From Streptomyces lateritius (lineage in GTDB: Bacteria > Actinomycetota > Actinomycetes > Streptomycetales > Streptomycetaceae), in the NCBI RefSeq assembly GCF_014649715.1, contig NZ_BMTO01000020.1:63109-127108 (forward strand): DNA of 64,000 nucleotides. The letters run 5' to 3'. The notes under the pieces are model-generated. The model made no database searches. It worked only from the letters and a program-made list of their open reading frames with translations, and was not told the origin of the DNA. Positions 8,077 through 15,992 of this stretch are shown piece by piece. The position numbers and the translations under genes were made by a program. Positions within the stretch are counted from its first letter, which is position 1. Each line of letters begins with the position of its first letter.

Positions 8077-9156
8077 ATGTCGAGGGCGAGGGTGGCGCGG
8101 CGGATCGCGGCGGGCGCGGCGTACGGAGGCGGGAGCATCGGGCTGCTCGGCGTGGCGGCGGTTGGGGTGCTCCTGGCCGAGGTGCAGCTGGCGAAGAGAT
8201 CGGTGGGGGGCGGGGTGGCGCCGTTGCCGCCGACGGCGGAGGGACTGTACGGGCGCTCGTTCGGAGCGTCCGGTTCCGTGCCGGGTTCAGGGTCCGGGCC
8301 GGGCTCCGGGTCCCGGTCCGGGGCGGCCTCGGACCCCGCCTCGGCCCCGCTGCGGCTGGCCCTTCTGGGTGATTCGACGGCGGCGGGCCAGGGGGTGCGC
8401 CGCTCTGGGCAGACACCCGGGGCGCTGCTGGCCTCGGGGCTCGCGGCGGTGGCGGAGCGGCCGGTGGTCCTGCGGAACGTGGCGCTGCCGGGGGCGCGCT
8501 CGGACGATCTGGAACGTCAGGTGTCGTTGCTGCTGACGGCTCCGGCGGGGCCGCCGGACGTGTGCGTGATCATGATCGGCGCGAACGACGTGACGCACCG
8601 GATGTCGCCGACGGAGTCGGTGCGGCATCTGGCGGCGGCCGTGCGGCGGCTGCGGACGGCGGGCACGGAGGTGGTCGTCGGGACCTGTCCGGATCTGGGC
8701 ACGATCGAGCCGGTGTACCAGCCGCTGCGGTGGCTGGCCCGGCGGGTGTCGCGGCAGCTGGCGGCGGCGCAGACGATCGTGGTGGTGGAGCAGGGCGGCC
8801 GGACGGTGTCACTGGGCGACCTGCTGGGTCCGGAGTTCGCGGCGAACCCGCGGGAGATGTTCGGGGCGGACAACTACCACCCGTCGGCGGAGGGATACGC
8901 GACGGCGGCGATGGCGGTGCTGCCGACCGTGTGCGCGGTGCTCGGCGTGTGGCCGGAGACGGACCGCCTGGAGCCGGACCGGCACGAGAACATGCTGCCG
9001 GTGGCGAAGGCCGCGGCGGAGGCGGTGAAGGAAGCGGGTACGGAGGTCACGGGCGCGCGGGCGCCGTGGGCGCTGCTCAAGCACCGCAGGCGCCGGCGGC
9101 TGCCGGAGTCCGCGCCGGAGCCGGCCCCGTCCACGGAGGAGGCGCGGCGGCCCTGA
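8077..9156 (+). CDS. SGNH/GDSL-family hydrolase
   Basis: A 359-residue protein. The catalytic blocks are present in order: 'LALLGDSTAAGQGV' (block I, Ser), 'VCVIMIGANDVTH' (block III, GxND) and 'DNYHPSAEGYA' (block V, Asp and His). An N-terminal hydrophobic segment at about residues 10-38 suggests membrane anchoring or export, followed by a Gly/Ser linker. The C-terminal 60 residues are charged. The enzyme probably hydrolyses an ester or an acylated cell-envelope substrate. ATG 8077 is chosen because GGAGGTG lies 9 bp upstream; an in-frame TTG at 8056 would precede that ribosome site. Confidence 0.85.
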   Translation: MSRARVARRIAAGAAYGGGSIGLLGVAAVGVLLAEVQLAKRSVGGGVAPLPPTAEGLYGRSFGASGSVPGSGSGPGSGSRSGAASDPASAPLRLALLGDSTAAGQGVRRSGQTPGALLASGLAAVAERPVVLRNVALPGARSDDLERQVSLLLTAPAGPPDVCVIMIGANDVTHRMSPTESVRHLAAAVRRLRTAGTEVVVGTCPDLGTIEPVYQPLRWLARRVSRQLAAAQTIVVVEQGGRTVSLGDLLGPEFAANPREMFGADNYHPSAEGYATAAMAVLPTVCAVLGVWPETDRLEPDRHENMLPVAKAAAEAVKEAGTEVTGARAPWALLKHRRRRRLPESAPEPAPSTEEARRP

Positions 9157-9312
9157 CGGGCCCGGACACGGGTTGCGGAGCCTCCCGACTGAGCGCTCGC
9201 TTAGAAAAGAGGCCCGCGTCACACCGTCAGGCCGATGACCAATGCGGTACGTACGGGTAACTTCCCCTTCAGTCCTGCCAGAACCGCACCGCACACCCCT
9301 CATGGAGCCGTG

Positions 9313-10533
9313 ATGCCCGAAGCCGTCATCGTCTCGACCGCCCGCTCCCCCATCGGCCGGGCCTTCAAGGGCTCCCTGAAGGACCTGCGACCGGACGACC
9401 TCACCGCCACCATCGTCCAGGCGGCGCTCGCCAAGGTCCCCGAGCTCGACCCGCGCGACATCGACGACCTGATGCTCGGCTGCGGCCTCCCCGGCGGCGA
9501 GCAGGGCAACAACCTGGGCCGGATCGTCGCCGTCCAGATGGGGATGGACCACCTCCCCGGCTGCACGATCACCCGCTACTGCTCCTCCTCGCTGCAGACC
9601 TCCCGCATGGCACTGCACGCGATCAAGGCCGGCGAGGGCGACGTCTTCATCTCGGCCGGTGTCGAGATGGTGTCCCGCTTCACGAAGGGCAACTCCGACT
9701 CCCTGCCGGACACGCACAACCCGCTCTTCGCCGAGGCCGAGGCGCGTACCGCCGCCGTCGCCGCCTCCGAGGGCTCCACCTGGCACGACCCGCGCGAGGA
9801 CGGCCTGGTCCCGGACGCGTACATCGCCATGGGCCAGACCGCCGAGAACCTGGCGCGCCTCAAGGGCATCAGCCGCCAGGAGATGGACGAGTTCGGCGTA
9901 CGGTCCCAGAACCTCGCCGAGCAGGCCATCAAGAACGGCTTCTGGGAGCGCGAGATCACCCCGGTGACGACCCCGGACGGCACCGTCGTCTCCACCGACG
10001 ACGGCCCGCGCGCCGGCGTCACGCTGGAGGGCGTCCAGGGCCTCAAGCCCGTCTTCCGCCCCGACGGCCTGGTCACCGCCGCCAACTGCTGCCCGCTCAA
10101 CGACGGTGCCGCCGCGCTCGTGATCATGTCCGACACCAAGGCGCGCGAGCTGGGCCTGACCCCGCTCGCCCGGATCGTCTCCACCGGCGTCTCGGGCCTG
10201 TCCCCCGAGATCATGGGTCTCGGCCCGGTCGAGGCCTCCAAGCAGGCCCTCAAGCGCGCCGGCCTGACGATCGGCGACATCGACCTGGCCGAGATCAACG
10301 AGGCCTTCGCCGCCCAGGTCATCCCGTCCTACCAGGACCTGGGCCTGGACTTGGACAAGGTGAACGTCAACGGCGGCGCCATCGCCGTCGGCCACCCCTT
10401 CGGCATGACCGGCGCCCGCATCACCGGCACCCTCATCAACAGCCTCCAGTTCCACGACAAGCAGTTCGGCCTGGAGACGATGTGCGTCGGCGGCGGCCAG
10501 GGCATGGCCATGGTCATCGAGCGGCTGAGCTGA
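9313..10533 (+). CDS. Acetyl-CoA C-acyltransferase (thiolase)
   Basis: A 406-residue thiolase, either forming acetoacetyl-CoA or cleaving 3-ketoacyl-CoA. The nucleophilic Cys90 lies in 'TRYCSSSLQTSRMALHAI'. The catalytic His lies in 'AEINEAFAAQVIPSYQ' and 'GGAIAVGHPFGMTGAR', and the second Cys in 'CVGGGQGMAMVIE'. All are intact. The ATG at 9313 begins the standard N-terminus 'MPEAVIVSTARSPIG'; an in-frame ATG at 9235 would add 26 residues with no family counterpart. It stands alone, with its own terminator downstream, so a link to beta-oxidation or to acetyl-CoA assimilation cannot be decided from context. Confidence 0.92.
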   Translation: MPEAVIVSTARSPIGRAFKGSLKDLRPDDLTATIVQAALAKVPELDPRDIDDLMLGCGLPGGEQGNNLGRIVAVQMGMDHLPGCTITRYCSSSLQTSRMALHAIKAGEGDVFISAGVEMVSRFTKGNSDSLPDTHNPLFAEAEARTAAVAASEGSTWHDPREDGLVPDAYIAMGQTAENLARLKGISRQEMDEFGVRSQNLAEQAIKNGFWEREITPVTTPDGTVVSTDDGPRAGVTLEGVQGLKPVFRPDGLVTAANCCPLNDGAAALVIMSDTKARELGLTPLARIVSTGVSGLSPEIMGLGPVEASKQALKRAGLTIGDIDLAEINEAFAAQVIPSYQDLGLDLDKVNVNGGAIAVGHPFGMTGARITGTLINSLQFHDKQFGLETMCVGGGQGMAMVIERLS

Positions 10534-10577
10534 GCCGTAACGCCTGAGCCAATCCCGTCGCGTCCCAGCCGTGACCG

Positions 10578-10616
10578 AATCTCCCCCAGGATGTGACCTA
10601 CGTCCCGGGGGAGATT
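10578..10616. terminator. Terminator after thiolase gene
   Basis: A perfect 10 bp stem (aatctccccc at 10578-10587 with gggggagatt at 10607-10616) is followed by 'gtttcccc' and lies 45 bp past the thiolase stop. Confidence 0.75.
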
Positions 10617-10763
10617 GTTTCCCCAGGTCACAGTGGTTTCAGGACTAAACACCAGGCACAAATACCTGTCCATTTCGTGACGTAATGCACTGACAGATGG
10701 CGCACTCCCACGACAAGCTGATGTAGGAAGTCGGGGGATCGACTCGGAATCGGGAGTACGTCA

Positions 10764-11615
10764 GTGAGCGCCATGTCTCTTGCCCTGCTGGTGACCACGG
10801 CCGCCGCCACGGCCGTGGGCGCCGCCGCCCTGCACGCCGCCCACGGTCTCCGTAAGCAGGTCGCCGCTCTCCGTAGCGAACTGGCAACCGCGCACGGGGT
10901 GTCCGTCCCGCACGCGCGCCAGACCCCGGCCGAGGAGATACGCGCCGCGGTCGCCGAGGCGCTGGCCGAGGAGCGTGAGCGCGAGCTCGCCGAGGCGCGC
11001 GCCTTCTGGGCGGCACAGGAGGCCCGGGACGCGGCCGACGCCCCGTCCGTGCTCGGGGGCCTCGCCGGCCCGGCCGAGGACGGCCCCTTCTTCGTCCCGC
11101 GCCAGGCCGACTTCGTAGGCCTGGAGGCGATGGCCCTGGAGGCGATGGAGGCCGAGGCCGCCGCGCTGGACGGCGTCGGCACCGACAGCGTCCTGGACGA
11201 GTTCCCGGAGCTGACCGAGTACGCCGAGGACTCCCCGGAGCTCGCCGCGGCCCGCCGCCGCCACCCCTCGCACCCGGACTTCGTCCCGGTCCAGACACCC
11301 GTCGTCACCGACCACGAGCGCACGGTGGCCCGCCTGGAGGAGCTCGCCGAGACGCGTACGGCGCTGACCGACGTGCGCCCCGGCCCGCTCGGCACGCTCG
11401 ACGTGTACGTCTTCGCCGACGGCACCACCCTCTGCATGACCCCCGGCCACCGGGAGACCGCGGAGCGGCTCGCGGACGCGCTGCGCGCGGGTCACGCGCC
11501 GGTCCTGCTCGGCGGCTCGGGCGTCTCGGGCGCGTACGCCCTGACGTTCTCCTGCGGGGGCGCGGACGACGAGAACGTCTACATCCTCGCCGACCGCGTG
11601 ATCGCCTCCCTCTGA
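10764..11615 (+). CDS. Hypothetical protein with N-terminal anchor
   Basis: A 283-residue protein I do not recognise. Residues 1-25 are hydrophobic ('SLALLVTTAAATAVGAAALH') and could be a membrane anchor or uncleaved signal. A long acidic, alanine-rich helical stretch follows (residues 35-150, e.g. 'AEALAEERERELAEARAF'). The C-terminal 90 residues look like a small mixed domain ('LGTLDVYVFADGTTLCMTPG'). The GTG at 10764 is taken as start; an in-frame ATG lies three codons on. It is monocistronic: the next gene is convergent and 50 bp away, and that gap holds a small gcggcc/ggccgc hairpin. Confidence 0.65.
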   Translation: MSAMSLALLVTTAAATAVGAAALHAAHGLRKQVAALRSELATAHGVSVPHARQTPAEEIRAAVAEALAEERERELAEARAFWAAQEARDAADAPSVLGGLAGPAEDGPFFVPRQADFVGLEAMALEAMEAEAAALDGVGTDSVLDEFPELTEYAEDSPELAAARRRHPSHPDFVPVQTPVVTDHERTVARLEELAETRTALTDVRPGPLGTLDVYVFADGTTLCMTPGHRETAERLADALRAGHAPVLLGGSGVSGAYALTFSCGGADDENVYILADRVIASL

Positions 11616-11665
11616 CCCCGCGAGCGGCCTTCCCGGCCGCCGTGACGGCTCATGGGCGGCCCGGC

Positions 11666-11995
11666 CTACAGACCCGCCCGCCCCGCCGCCTTCCGTACGA
11701 GATCCACGGCCTCGCCCAGCTCCCGCTCCCGGGAGCCGCCCGGGGCCGTTCGCAGAATCTCCGCCAGATCGTTTCCGGCGACCACAAGTTGGTCGGCGAC
11801 CGTGAAGACACCGGCGTCCGGCATGATCCGCCCGGCCCCCTCCGGCTCCTCGATTCGCTGCGCCTGGAGGGCCAACTCCCTTGCCAGCGCGAGCCCTTCG
11901 GCGGCTGCGCCCCGCTGGAGGCGGCTCTGCGGGGCGGCCCTGAGGCGGTCCGCGAACCGCTCGACGGCGGCGGTCAGTTCACTCGTATCAAGCAC
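11666..11995 (-). CDS. Small conserved hypothetical protein
   Basis: A 109-residue soluble protein, mostly helical and rich in Ala, Arg and Glu ('LTAAVERFADRLRAAPQSRL' onward), with no membrane segment, metal motif or known domain that I can see. It is convergent with the hypothetical gene at 10764 and divergent from the DUF4287 gene, which starts about 100 bp away. Codon use matches the neighbours. No function is assigned. Confidence 0.55.
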   Translation of the reverse strand: MLDTSELTAAVERFADRLRAAPQSRLQRGAAAEGLALARELALQAQRIEEPEGAGRIMPDAGVFTVADQLVVAGNDLAEILRTAPGGSRERELGEAVDLVRKAAGRAGL

Positions 11996-12096
11996 TCCGC
12001 GACCCTATGCGCCGTCCGGGGACTGTTGCCAACGGGCCCGCGCTCGGGCACGGTGACGGGAAGGAGCACACGGCAATATGCGTCCGGAGGCGCCGA

Positions 12097-12327
12097 ATGT
12101 CCCACGTCTTCTCCGAAGAGACCCACCGCAACCTGCTCGCCCGTATCCCCCATTGCACCGGTCGTGAAGTCGCCGACTGGCTGCGTACCGTCGAGGAAGG
12201 CCCCTCCCTCGTCCGCTTCGAGGAGAAGGTCAGCTGGCTCCGGGGGGAACACGAACTCTCGTACGGCCACGCGAAGGCGATCATCCACGAGTACGACCTG
12301 CGCCGGGCGGCCCGCCGGCTGCTCTGA
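12097..12327 (+). CDS. DUF4287 domain protein
   Basis: A 76-residue soluble protein. 'FSEETHRNLLARIPHCTGRE' followed by 'WLRGEHELSYGHAKAIIHEY' matches the DUF4287 pattern, including the conserved G-H-AxAIIHEY segment near the C-terminus. The ATG at 12097 has CCGGAGG six bases upstream, which decides against longer starts. The family function is unknown; members occur alone or fused to DUF5655-type domains. A strong terminator follows directly. Confidence 0.8.
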   Translation: MSHVFSEETHRNLLARIPHCTGREVADWLRTVEEGPSLVRFEEKVSWLRGEHELSYGHAKAIIHEYDLRRAARRLL

Positions 12328-12334
12328 CCCCCGC

Positions 12335-12358
12335 GGGGGCCCGCCGCGGCGGGCCCCC
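12335..12358. terminator. Terminator after DUF4287 gene
   Basis: A perfect 11 bp GC-only stem (gggggcccgcc/ggcgggccccc) with a 2 nt loop lies 8 bp past the stop. It has no T-run, as is common in Streptomyces. Confidence 0.75.
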
Positions 12359-12390
12359 GTGTCTCACTCCGCCCCTCTCACTCCGCCCCC

Positions 12391-12575
12391 TCACTCCGCG
12401 GGCACGGACCGGACGTGCCGGTCGAGGAATCCCGCACCAGCGCCGCGATCTCCTCGCCGTGGGTCTCCAGGGCGAAGTGGCCGGCGTCGAGGAGGTGGAT
12501 CTCCGCGTCCGGCAGGTCCCGGGCGAACGCCCGGCCCCGGCGGGCCCGAAGATCTCGGCGCCCCGGCCCCGGGTC
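12391..12575 (-). pseudogene. Alpha/beta-hydrolase C-terminal remnant with frameshifts
   Basis: Read on the minus strand, this preserves the tail of an alpha/beta hydrolase: 'EIFGPAGA' in one frame, then 'FARDLPDAEIHLLDAGHFAL' and 'ETHGEEIAALVRD' in a second, then 'GFLDRHVRSVPAE' and a stop in a third. 'DAGHFALETH' carries the catalytic His of this fold (GHF). At least two frameshifts are therefore needed, and the nucleophile half of the enzyme is missing. The upstream edge of the remnant lies at the boundary of dispersed repeat copy B, suggesting the insertion or recombination of that repeat removed the rest. Intact relatives would be ~280 residues. Confidence 0.7.
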
Positions 12576-12576
12576 G

Positions 12577-12748
12577 GGTCCGGAAAGTAGTGCCGTCTGC
12601 CCGCAGGGCAGGGCCCGCGGCGTGAGGTGCGTGCGATCGCAAGGCGGAGGGCCGCCCTCGTACCGGGCGTACTCGGGTGATCCCGACAACGCGGCGAACG
12701 TGCGTGCCAGGCGTCGCGGGCCAGGCGGGACTCCACGGACACGGCCCA
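12577..12748. repeat. Dispersed structured intergenic repeat, copy B
   Basis: The second copy of the element at 6391-6573, in the same orientation and roughly 85-90% identical by eye, apart from one 14 bp unit that is doubled in copy A. GCGATCGC and the flanking 'gcgtactcgggtgatcccg' are conserved. The outer inverted repeat is imperfect here ('ggcccgcggcg' against 'cgtcgcgggcc'). It lies between the hydrolase remnant and the MerR gene. Bases 12749-12947 hold no gene or motif I can name. Confidence 0.8.
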
Positions 12749-12947
12749 GGCCCGCCTGGCCCAAGGTCCTGGTCTCGGGCCCGACGCGGTCGAGGCGATC
12801 GGCCGGGACTCACCGGATGGTGGGCGCACGGCCGTCAGCGCCCGGTGCACCTCACCTGCGGACAGGCCGCGGCCGGGCAGGCCGGCGAGGCGGTCCAGTA
12901 GTCCCTGCGCTGCGCAGTCGTGCAGGCGGTTCTCTTGGGTGGTGCGC

Positions 12948-12978
12948 TTGAGTCTCCGGCGGCTGGAGGGTCCAGGAT
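12948..12978 (+). promoter_or_regulatory. MerR-type promoter with 19 bp spacer, probably leaderless
   Basis: A -35 box TTGAGT (12948-12953) and a -10 box CAGGAT (12973-12978) are separated by 19 bp. The spacer contains the imperfect dyad CTCCGG-cgg-CTGGAG, the architecture of promoters twisted by MerR proteins. The start codon ATG lies 7 bp beyond the -10 box, so transcription probably begins at the A of ATG. Confidence 0.55.
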
Positions 12979-12985
12979 CTCGCCC

Positions 12986-13897
12986 ATGGCAGACGAACGC
13001 CCCGACGTGCTCACCATCGGCCGGCTCGCGCACCGCACCGGTCTTCCGGTGCGCACCCTGCGCTTCTGGTCGGACGAGGGAGCGGTGCCGCCCGTGGCCC
13101 GCTCCGCGAGCGGCTACCGGCTGTACGACGCCGAGTCCGTGGCCCGCGTCGAGCTGGTCCGCACCCTGCGGGAGCTGGGTCTCGGACTCGACGACGTGCG
13201 CCGCGTCCTGAGCGGCCGCACCACCGTCGCCGAGGTCGCCGACGCGCACGTGGCCGCACTCGACGCGCAGATCCGCTCCCTCAAGGTGAGCCGGGCCGTG
13301 CTGTCCACCGTATCGAAACGTGGTTCGACCGCTGAGGAGACGGCGCTGATGAACCGGTTGGCACGGCTTTCCGCCGCCGAACGCAAACAGATCATCGACG
13401 AGTTCAAGGAGGAGGTGTTCGGCGGTCTCGACGTCGACCCGCGCCTGCGTGACCGCCTGCGCGCCTTCGGCATCGAACTGCCCGACGACCCCACACCCGA
13501 GCAGGTCGACGCCTGGATCGAACTGGCCGAGCTGGTGGGGGACCCCGGCTTCCGCGCCCGGATGCGCACATGGATGGAGCTCAACACGCCCGTACCGGGG
13601 CAGGGCCGTCCCCCCGGGGCGTCCATCTGGTGGGCCAGGCAGGTCGTGCAGACCGTCACGGAGGTGAGAGAACGCGGGATCGCCCCTGACGGACCGGCAG
13701 CGGCCGAAGTGCTGTCCGAGCTGTTCGGCGACGCCGATCGGGCCGCCGTGCTGTTGTGTCTGGAGGCCGGGATCGAGGCGGGGGCGGATCGTTACCGCAG
13801 GCTCGTCGCCCGCGTGCGGGGACAGTACTCGTCTCCCGACGCGTCCGAGGAGCTGGAGTGGCTGGCACGAGCCCTGCGTGCCGCGGATCCAGCCTGA
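12986..13897 (+). CDS. MerR-family transcriptional regulator
   Basis: A 303-residue protein. The N-terminal winged helix of the MerR family is clear at residues 8-75 ('LTIGRLAHRTGLPVRTLRFW' and 'RSASGYRLYDAESVARVELV'), with the dimerisation helix after it. The C-terminal ~200 residues are helical ('LDVDPRLRDRLRAFGIELPD', 'IWWARQVVQTVTEVRERG') and form an effector-binding region I do not recognise; there is no cysteine array for metals. The ATG at 12986 is chosen because the upstream promoter leaves no room for a longer reading frame. Autoregulation through the 19 bp spacer promoter is inferred. Confidence 0.85.
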   Translation: MADERPDVLTIGRLAHRTGLPVRTLRFWSDEGAVPPVARSASGYRLYDAESVARVELVRTLRELGLGLDDVRRVLSGRTTVAEVADAHVAALDAQIRSLKVSRAVLSTVSKRGSTAEETALMNRLARLSAAERKQIIDEFKEEVFGGLDVDPRLRDRLRAFGIELPDDPTPEQVDAWIELAELVGDPGFRARMRTWMELNTPVPGQGRPPGASIWWARQVVQTVTEVRERGIAPDGPAAAEVLSELFGDADRAAVLLCLEAGIEAGADRYRRLVARVRGQYSSPDASEELEWLARALRAADPA

Positions 13898-14121
13898 CCG
13901 GCCGTACCGCGCCCGCCCCGCATGGGATCGGGAAGAGCCGGGGCGAGCCGACGCGCGCCTGGTGCTGACCGCCGTCACGCGCGGGCGGGACCTCAGGTCG
14001 CTGCCAGGCACGGGGTCGGCAAACCTGCGCCGCGAGGCAGCTCTCGCGGATCAACGCGATGCGCGCCGCCGCCCCCTCCTGCAAGGGCGACGCGTTCGAC
14101 GCGCCGAACGTCGGCGCGAAT

Positions 14122-14174
14122 GGAGAACGATCGTTCCCCCGCTGCCCTATAGAGTAGGAGAACGATAGTTCTCC
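14122..14174 (+). promoter_or_regulatory. Paired operators and promoter of the TetR gene
   Basis: Two copies of a near-palindrome, ggagaacgatcgttcccc (14122-14139) and ggagaacgatagttctcc (14157-14174), flank a -10-like TAGAGT at 14150-14155. A repressor at these sites would cover both promoter and start site. They lie 57 bp upstream of the TetR gene, so autorepression is inferred. The rest of the 13898-14230 gap shows no gene. Confidence 0.65.
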
Positions 14175-14230
14175 GCGCACGGCGCGCAAGGGGCCCGGCG
14201 CCCGAGCTCGCATGAGGGAGTGGACGGACG

Positions 14231-14794
14231 ATGGACACGGAAACCGCCGAGCTGCGGCTCCTGGAGGCCGCCGAGACCCTCTTCGACGAACGCGGGGTGC
14301 AGGCGGTCGGCATGGACGCCATCCGCACGGCGTCCGGCGTCTCCCTCAAGCGGCTCTACCAGCTGTTCCCCTCCAAGGACCATCTGGTCTGGGCCGTCCT
14401 CAAGCGCCGCGACGGCGCCGTGCGCGAGGCCATCGCCGCCCACGGGGCCACCCGCGCCGACACCCCGTACACCCGCGCGCTCGCGGTCTTCGACTACCTC
14501 GGCGACTGGTTCGCGGACCCCGGCTTCCGCGGCTGCGCCTTCATCAACACCTTCGGCGAGATGGGCGGCATCTCCCCGGACGTCGCCGACATCGCCCGCG
14601 GCCACAAGCAGGCGCTGCGCCAGTACTTCGCCGAGCAGACCGACGCGCTCGGGGCGCCCCGGGAGCTCGCCGACCAGCTGGCGATCCTCGCCAACGGCGC
14701 GATGGTCCTCGCGGGCATCGAGGGCTCGGCGGAGCCTGCCGTCCGGGCGAAGGACGCGGCGCGGGTCCTGCTCGACGCGGCCGCGCCCCGGTGA
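14231..14794 (+). CDS. TetR-family transcriptional regulator
   Basis: A 187-residue protein. The N-terminal TetR helix-turn-helix spans about residues 6-52: 'LLEAAETLFDERGVQAVGMD' followed by 'IRTASGVSLKRLYQLFPSKD', with the usual Y-x-L/H-F-x-x-K-x-x-L end. The rest is helical and contains 'CAFINTFGEMGG', the C-terminal motif of the TetR_C_33/AcuR-like group. The ligand is unknown. Two upstream operator-like palindromes suggest it represses itself. No target gene is divergent from it. The gene ends at a terminator shared with the convergent Bax-inhibitor-like gene. Confidence 0.88.
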   Translation: MDTETAELRLLEAAETLFDERGVQAVGMDAIRTASGVSLKRLYQLFPSKDHLVWAVLKRRDGAVREAIAAHGATRADTPYTRALAVFDYLGDWFADPGFRGCAFINTFGEMGGISPDVADIARGHKQALRQYFAEQTDALGAPRELADQLAILANGAMVLAGIEGSAEPAVRAKDAARVLLDAAAPR

Positions 14795-14797
14795 CGC

Positions 14798-14837
14798 GGA
14801 AGGGCCCGCCCCGGCACGAAGCCGGACGGGCCCTTCC
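14798..14837. terminator. Bidirectional terminator
   Basis: ggaagggcccg (14798-14808) pairs perfectly with cgggcccttcc (14827-14837), with an inner ccggc/gccgg stem. It lies between the convergent TetR and Bax-inhibitor-like genes. Confidence 0.8.
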
Positions 14838-14862
14838 TCACACGTCACACACGGGTGTCGCG

Positions 14863-15744
14863 TCAGTCGTCGCCCTGCAGGATCGACAGCAGACGCAGCA
14901 TCTCCAGGTAGATCCACACCAGCGTCAGGGTGAGGCCGAACGCGGCCAGCCAGGACTCCTCGCGCGGGGCGCCGTAGGCCACGCCGTCCTCGACCTGCTT
15001 GAAGTCGAGGGCGAGGAAGCAGGCGCCCAGGATGATGCCGATCACGCCGAAGAGGATGCCGAGGCCGCCGCTGCGGAAGCCCAGACCGTCACCGGCGCCG
15101 TCGAAGAGGGAGAACAGCGCATTGACGGCCATCAGCAGGATGAAGCCGATCGCCGCGGCCATCACGAAGCCGTAGAAACGGCGGGTGACGCGGATCCAGC
15201 GCATCTTGTACGCGATCAGCACACCGGCGAAGACCGCCATCGTGCCGAGCACCGCCTGGACGACCACACCGGGAGAGATGTAGGTCGAGACCGCGCTGGA
15301 GATCACGCCGAGGAAGACGCCCTCGAAGGCCGCGTAGGCCAGGATGATCGCCGGCGAGGCCTTGCGCTTGAAGGACTGCACCATGGCCAGGACGAAGGCC
15401 ACCAGGGCCGCGCCGATGGCGATGCCGTAGGACTTCCCGATGTTGGCCTCGTCGACCGGCAGCAGGAACCACGACAGGGCCGCGGTGAGCACGACCGTAC
15501 CGAGCGTCATGGCCGTACGGCTCACGACGTCGTCGATCGTCATCACATTGCCGCGGGCCTGCGGCGGGGCGCCCAGCTGGGTGTCCTGGGCGTACGGGTT
15601 GGTGGCGTACGGGTTGGTCGCGCCCTCGGCGTACGGGGTCGTTCCGACGGCGGGGCCCCCGGCCTGCGGCTGCTGCGCGTTGAAGCCGGCGGCGTTGTCG
15701 CGGCTGAACCCCCGTCGCGAGAAGACCGGGTTGCTGCTCCTCAT
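14863..15744 (-). CDS. Bax inhibitor-1/YccA-family membrane protein
   Basis: A 293-residue protein. A polar Gln/Asn/Tyr-rich N-terminal ~90 residues with repeated 'YATNPYA'-like units is followed by seven hydrophobic segments. 'FEGVFLGVISSAVSTYISPG' and the closing 'GLTLTLVWIYLEMLRLLSIL' are typical of the BI-1/YccA family, whose members are pH-gated calcium-leak channels. The ATG at 15744 is preferred because GGAGGAG sits a few bases upstream; an ATG at 15783 would add 13 residues and precede that site. The physiological role in Streptomyces is not established. The upstream gap holds a 14 bp perfect hairpin (15809-15822). Confidence 0.88.
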   Translation of the reverse strand: MRSSNPVFSRRGFSRDNAAGFNAQQPQAGGPAVGTTPYAEGATNPYATNPYAQDTQLGAPPQARGNVMTIDDVVSRTAMTLGTVVLTAALSWFLLPVDEANIGKSYGIAIGAALVAFVLAMVQSFKRKASPAIILAYAAFEGVFLGVISSAVSTYISPGVVVQAVLGTMAVFAGVLIAYKMRWIRVTRRFYGFVMAAAIGFILLMAVNALFSLFDGAGDGLGFRSGGLGILFGVIGIILGACFLALDFKQVEDGVAYGAPREESWLAAFGLTLTLVWIYLEMLRLLSILQGDD

Positions 15745-15876
15745 CTCACTCCTCCATGGCCGCACTGCGCGGCCTTGCGTCAAGAGTAATGCGGAAGCAA
15801 AGGAAACTCCCTAGTGCTAGGGGAGGATCTTTCCACGATCGTTAAGGAAGCCCGGCGGCGAGCGCGGGGAGAGCTG

Positions 15877-15958
15877 TGCCCGGAACCGGACTCGAACCGG
15901 TACGGCCCGAAGGCCAGCGAGGTTTAAGCTCGCCGTGTCTGCATTCCACCATCCGGGC
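15877..15958 (-). tRNA. bldA: tRNA-Leu (anticodon UAA), bldA type
   Basis: On the minus strand the sequence folds as a class II tRNA. The acceptor stem is GCCCGGA (15952-15958) with TCCGGGC (15878-15884), and the anticodon stem GCGAG/CTCGC holds the loop CTTAAAC with anticodon TAA (15924-15926). A variable arm reads 'tggccttcgggccg', and the T-loop is GGTTCGAGTCC. CCA is not encoded. A UAA-anticodon leucine tRNA is the sole reader of UUA in Streptomyces and is known as BldA, which gates morphological development and secondary metabolism. In this window I find one in-frame TTA codon, at 2899-2901. Confidence 0.93.
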
Positions 15959-15986
15959 ATGGTGCGCGGCTCCGCGTTGGCACATG

Positions 15987-15992
15987 AGCCTA
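15987..15992 (-). promoter_or_regulatory. Possible -10 box of the tRNA gene
   Basis: TAGGCT on the minus strand fits the Streptomyces -10 pattern TAGRRT and would start transcription about 20 nt before the mature 5' end. No good -35 box is visible at 17-18 bp. Upstream, 16028-16046 is an unusually AT-rich island. The remaining gap to the ABC gene at 16360 holds nothing else I can support. Confidence 0.35.
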
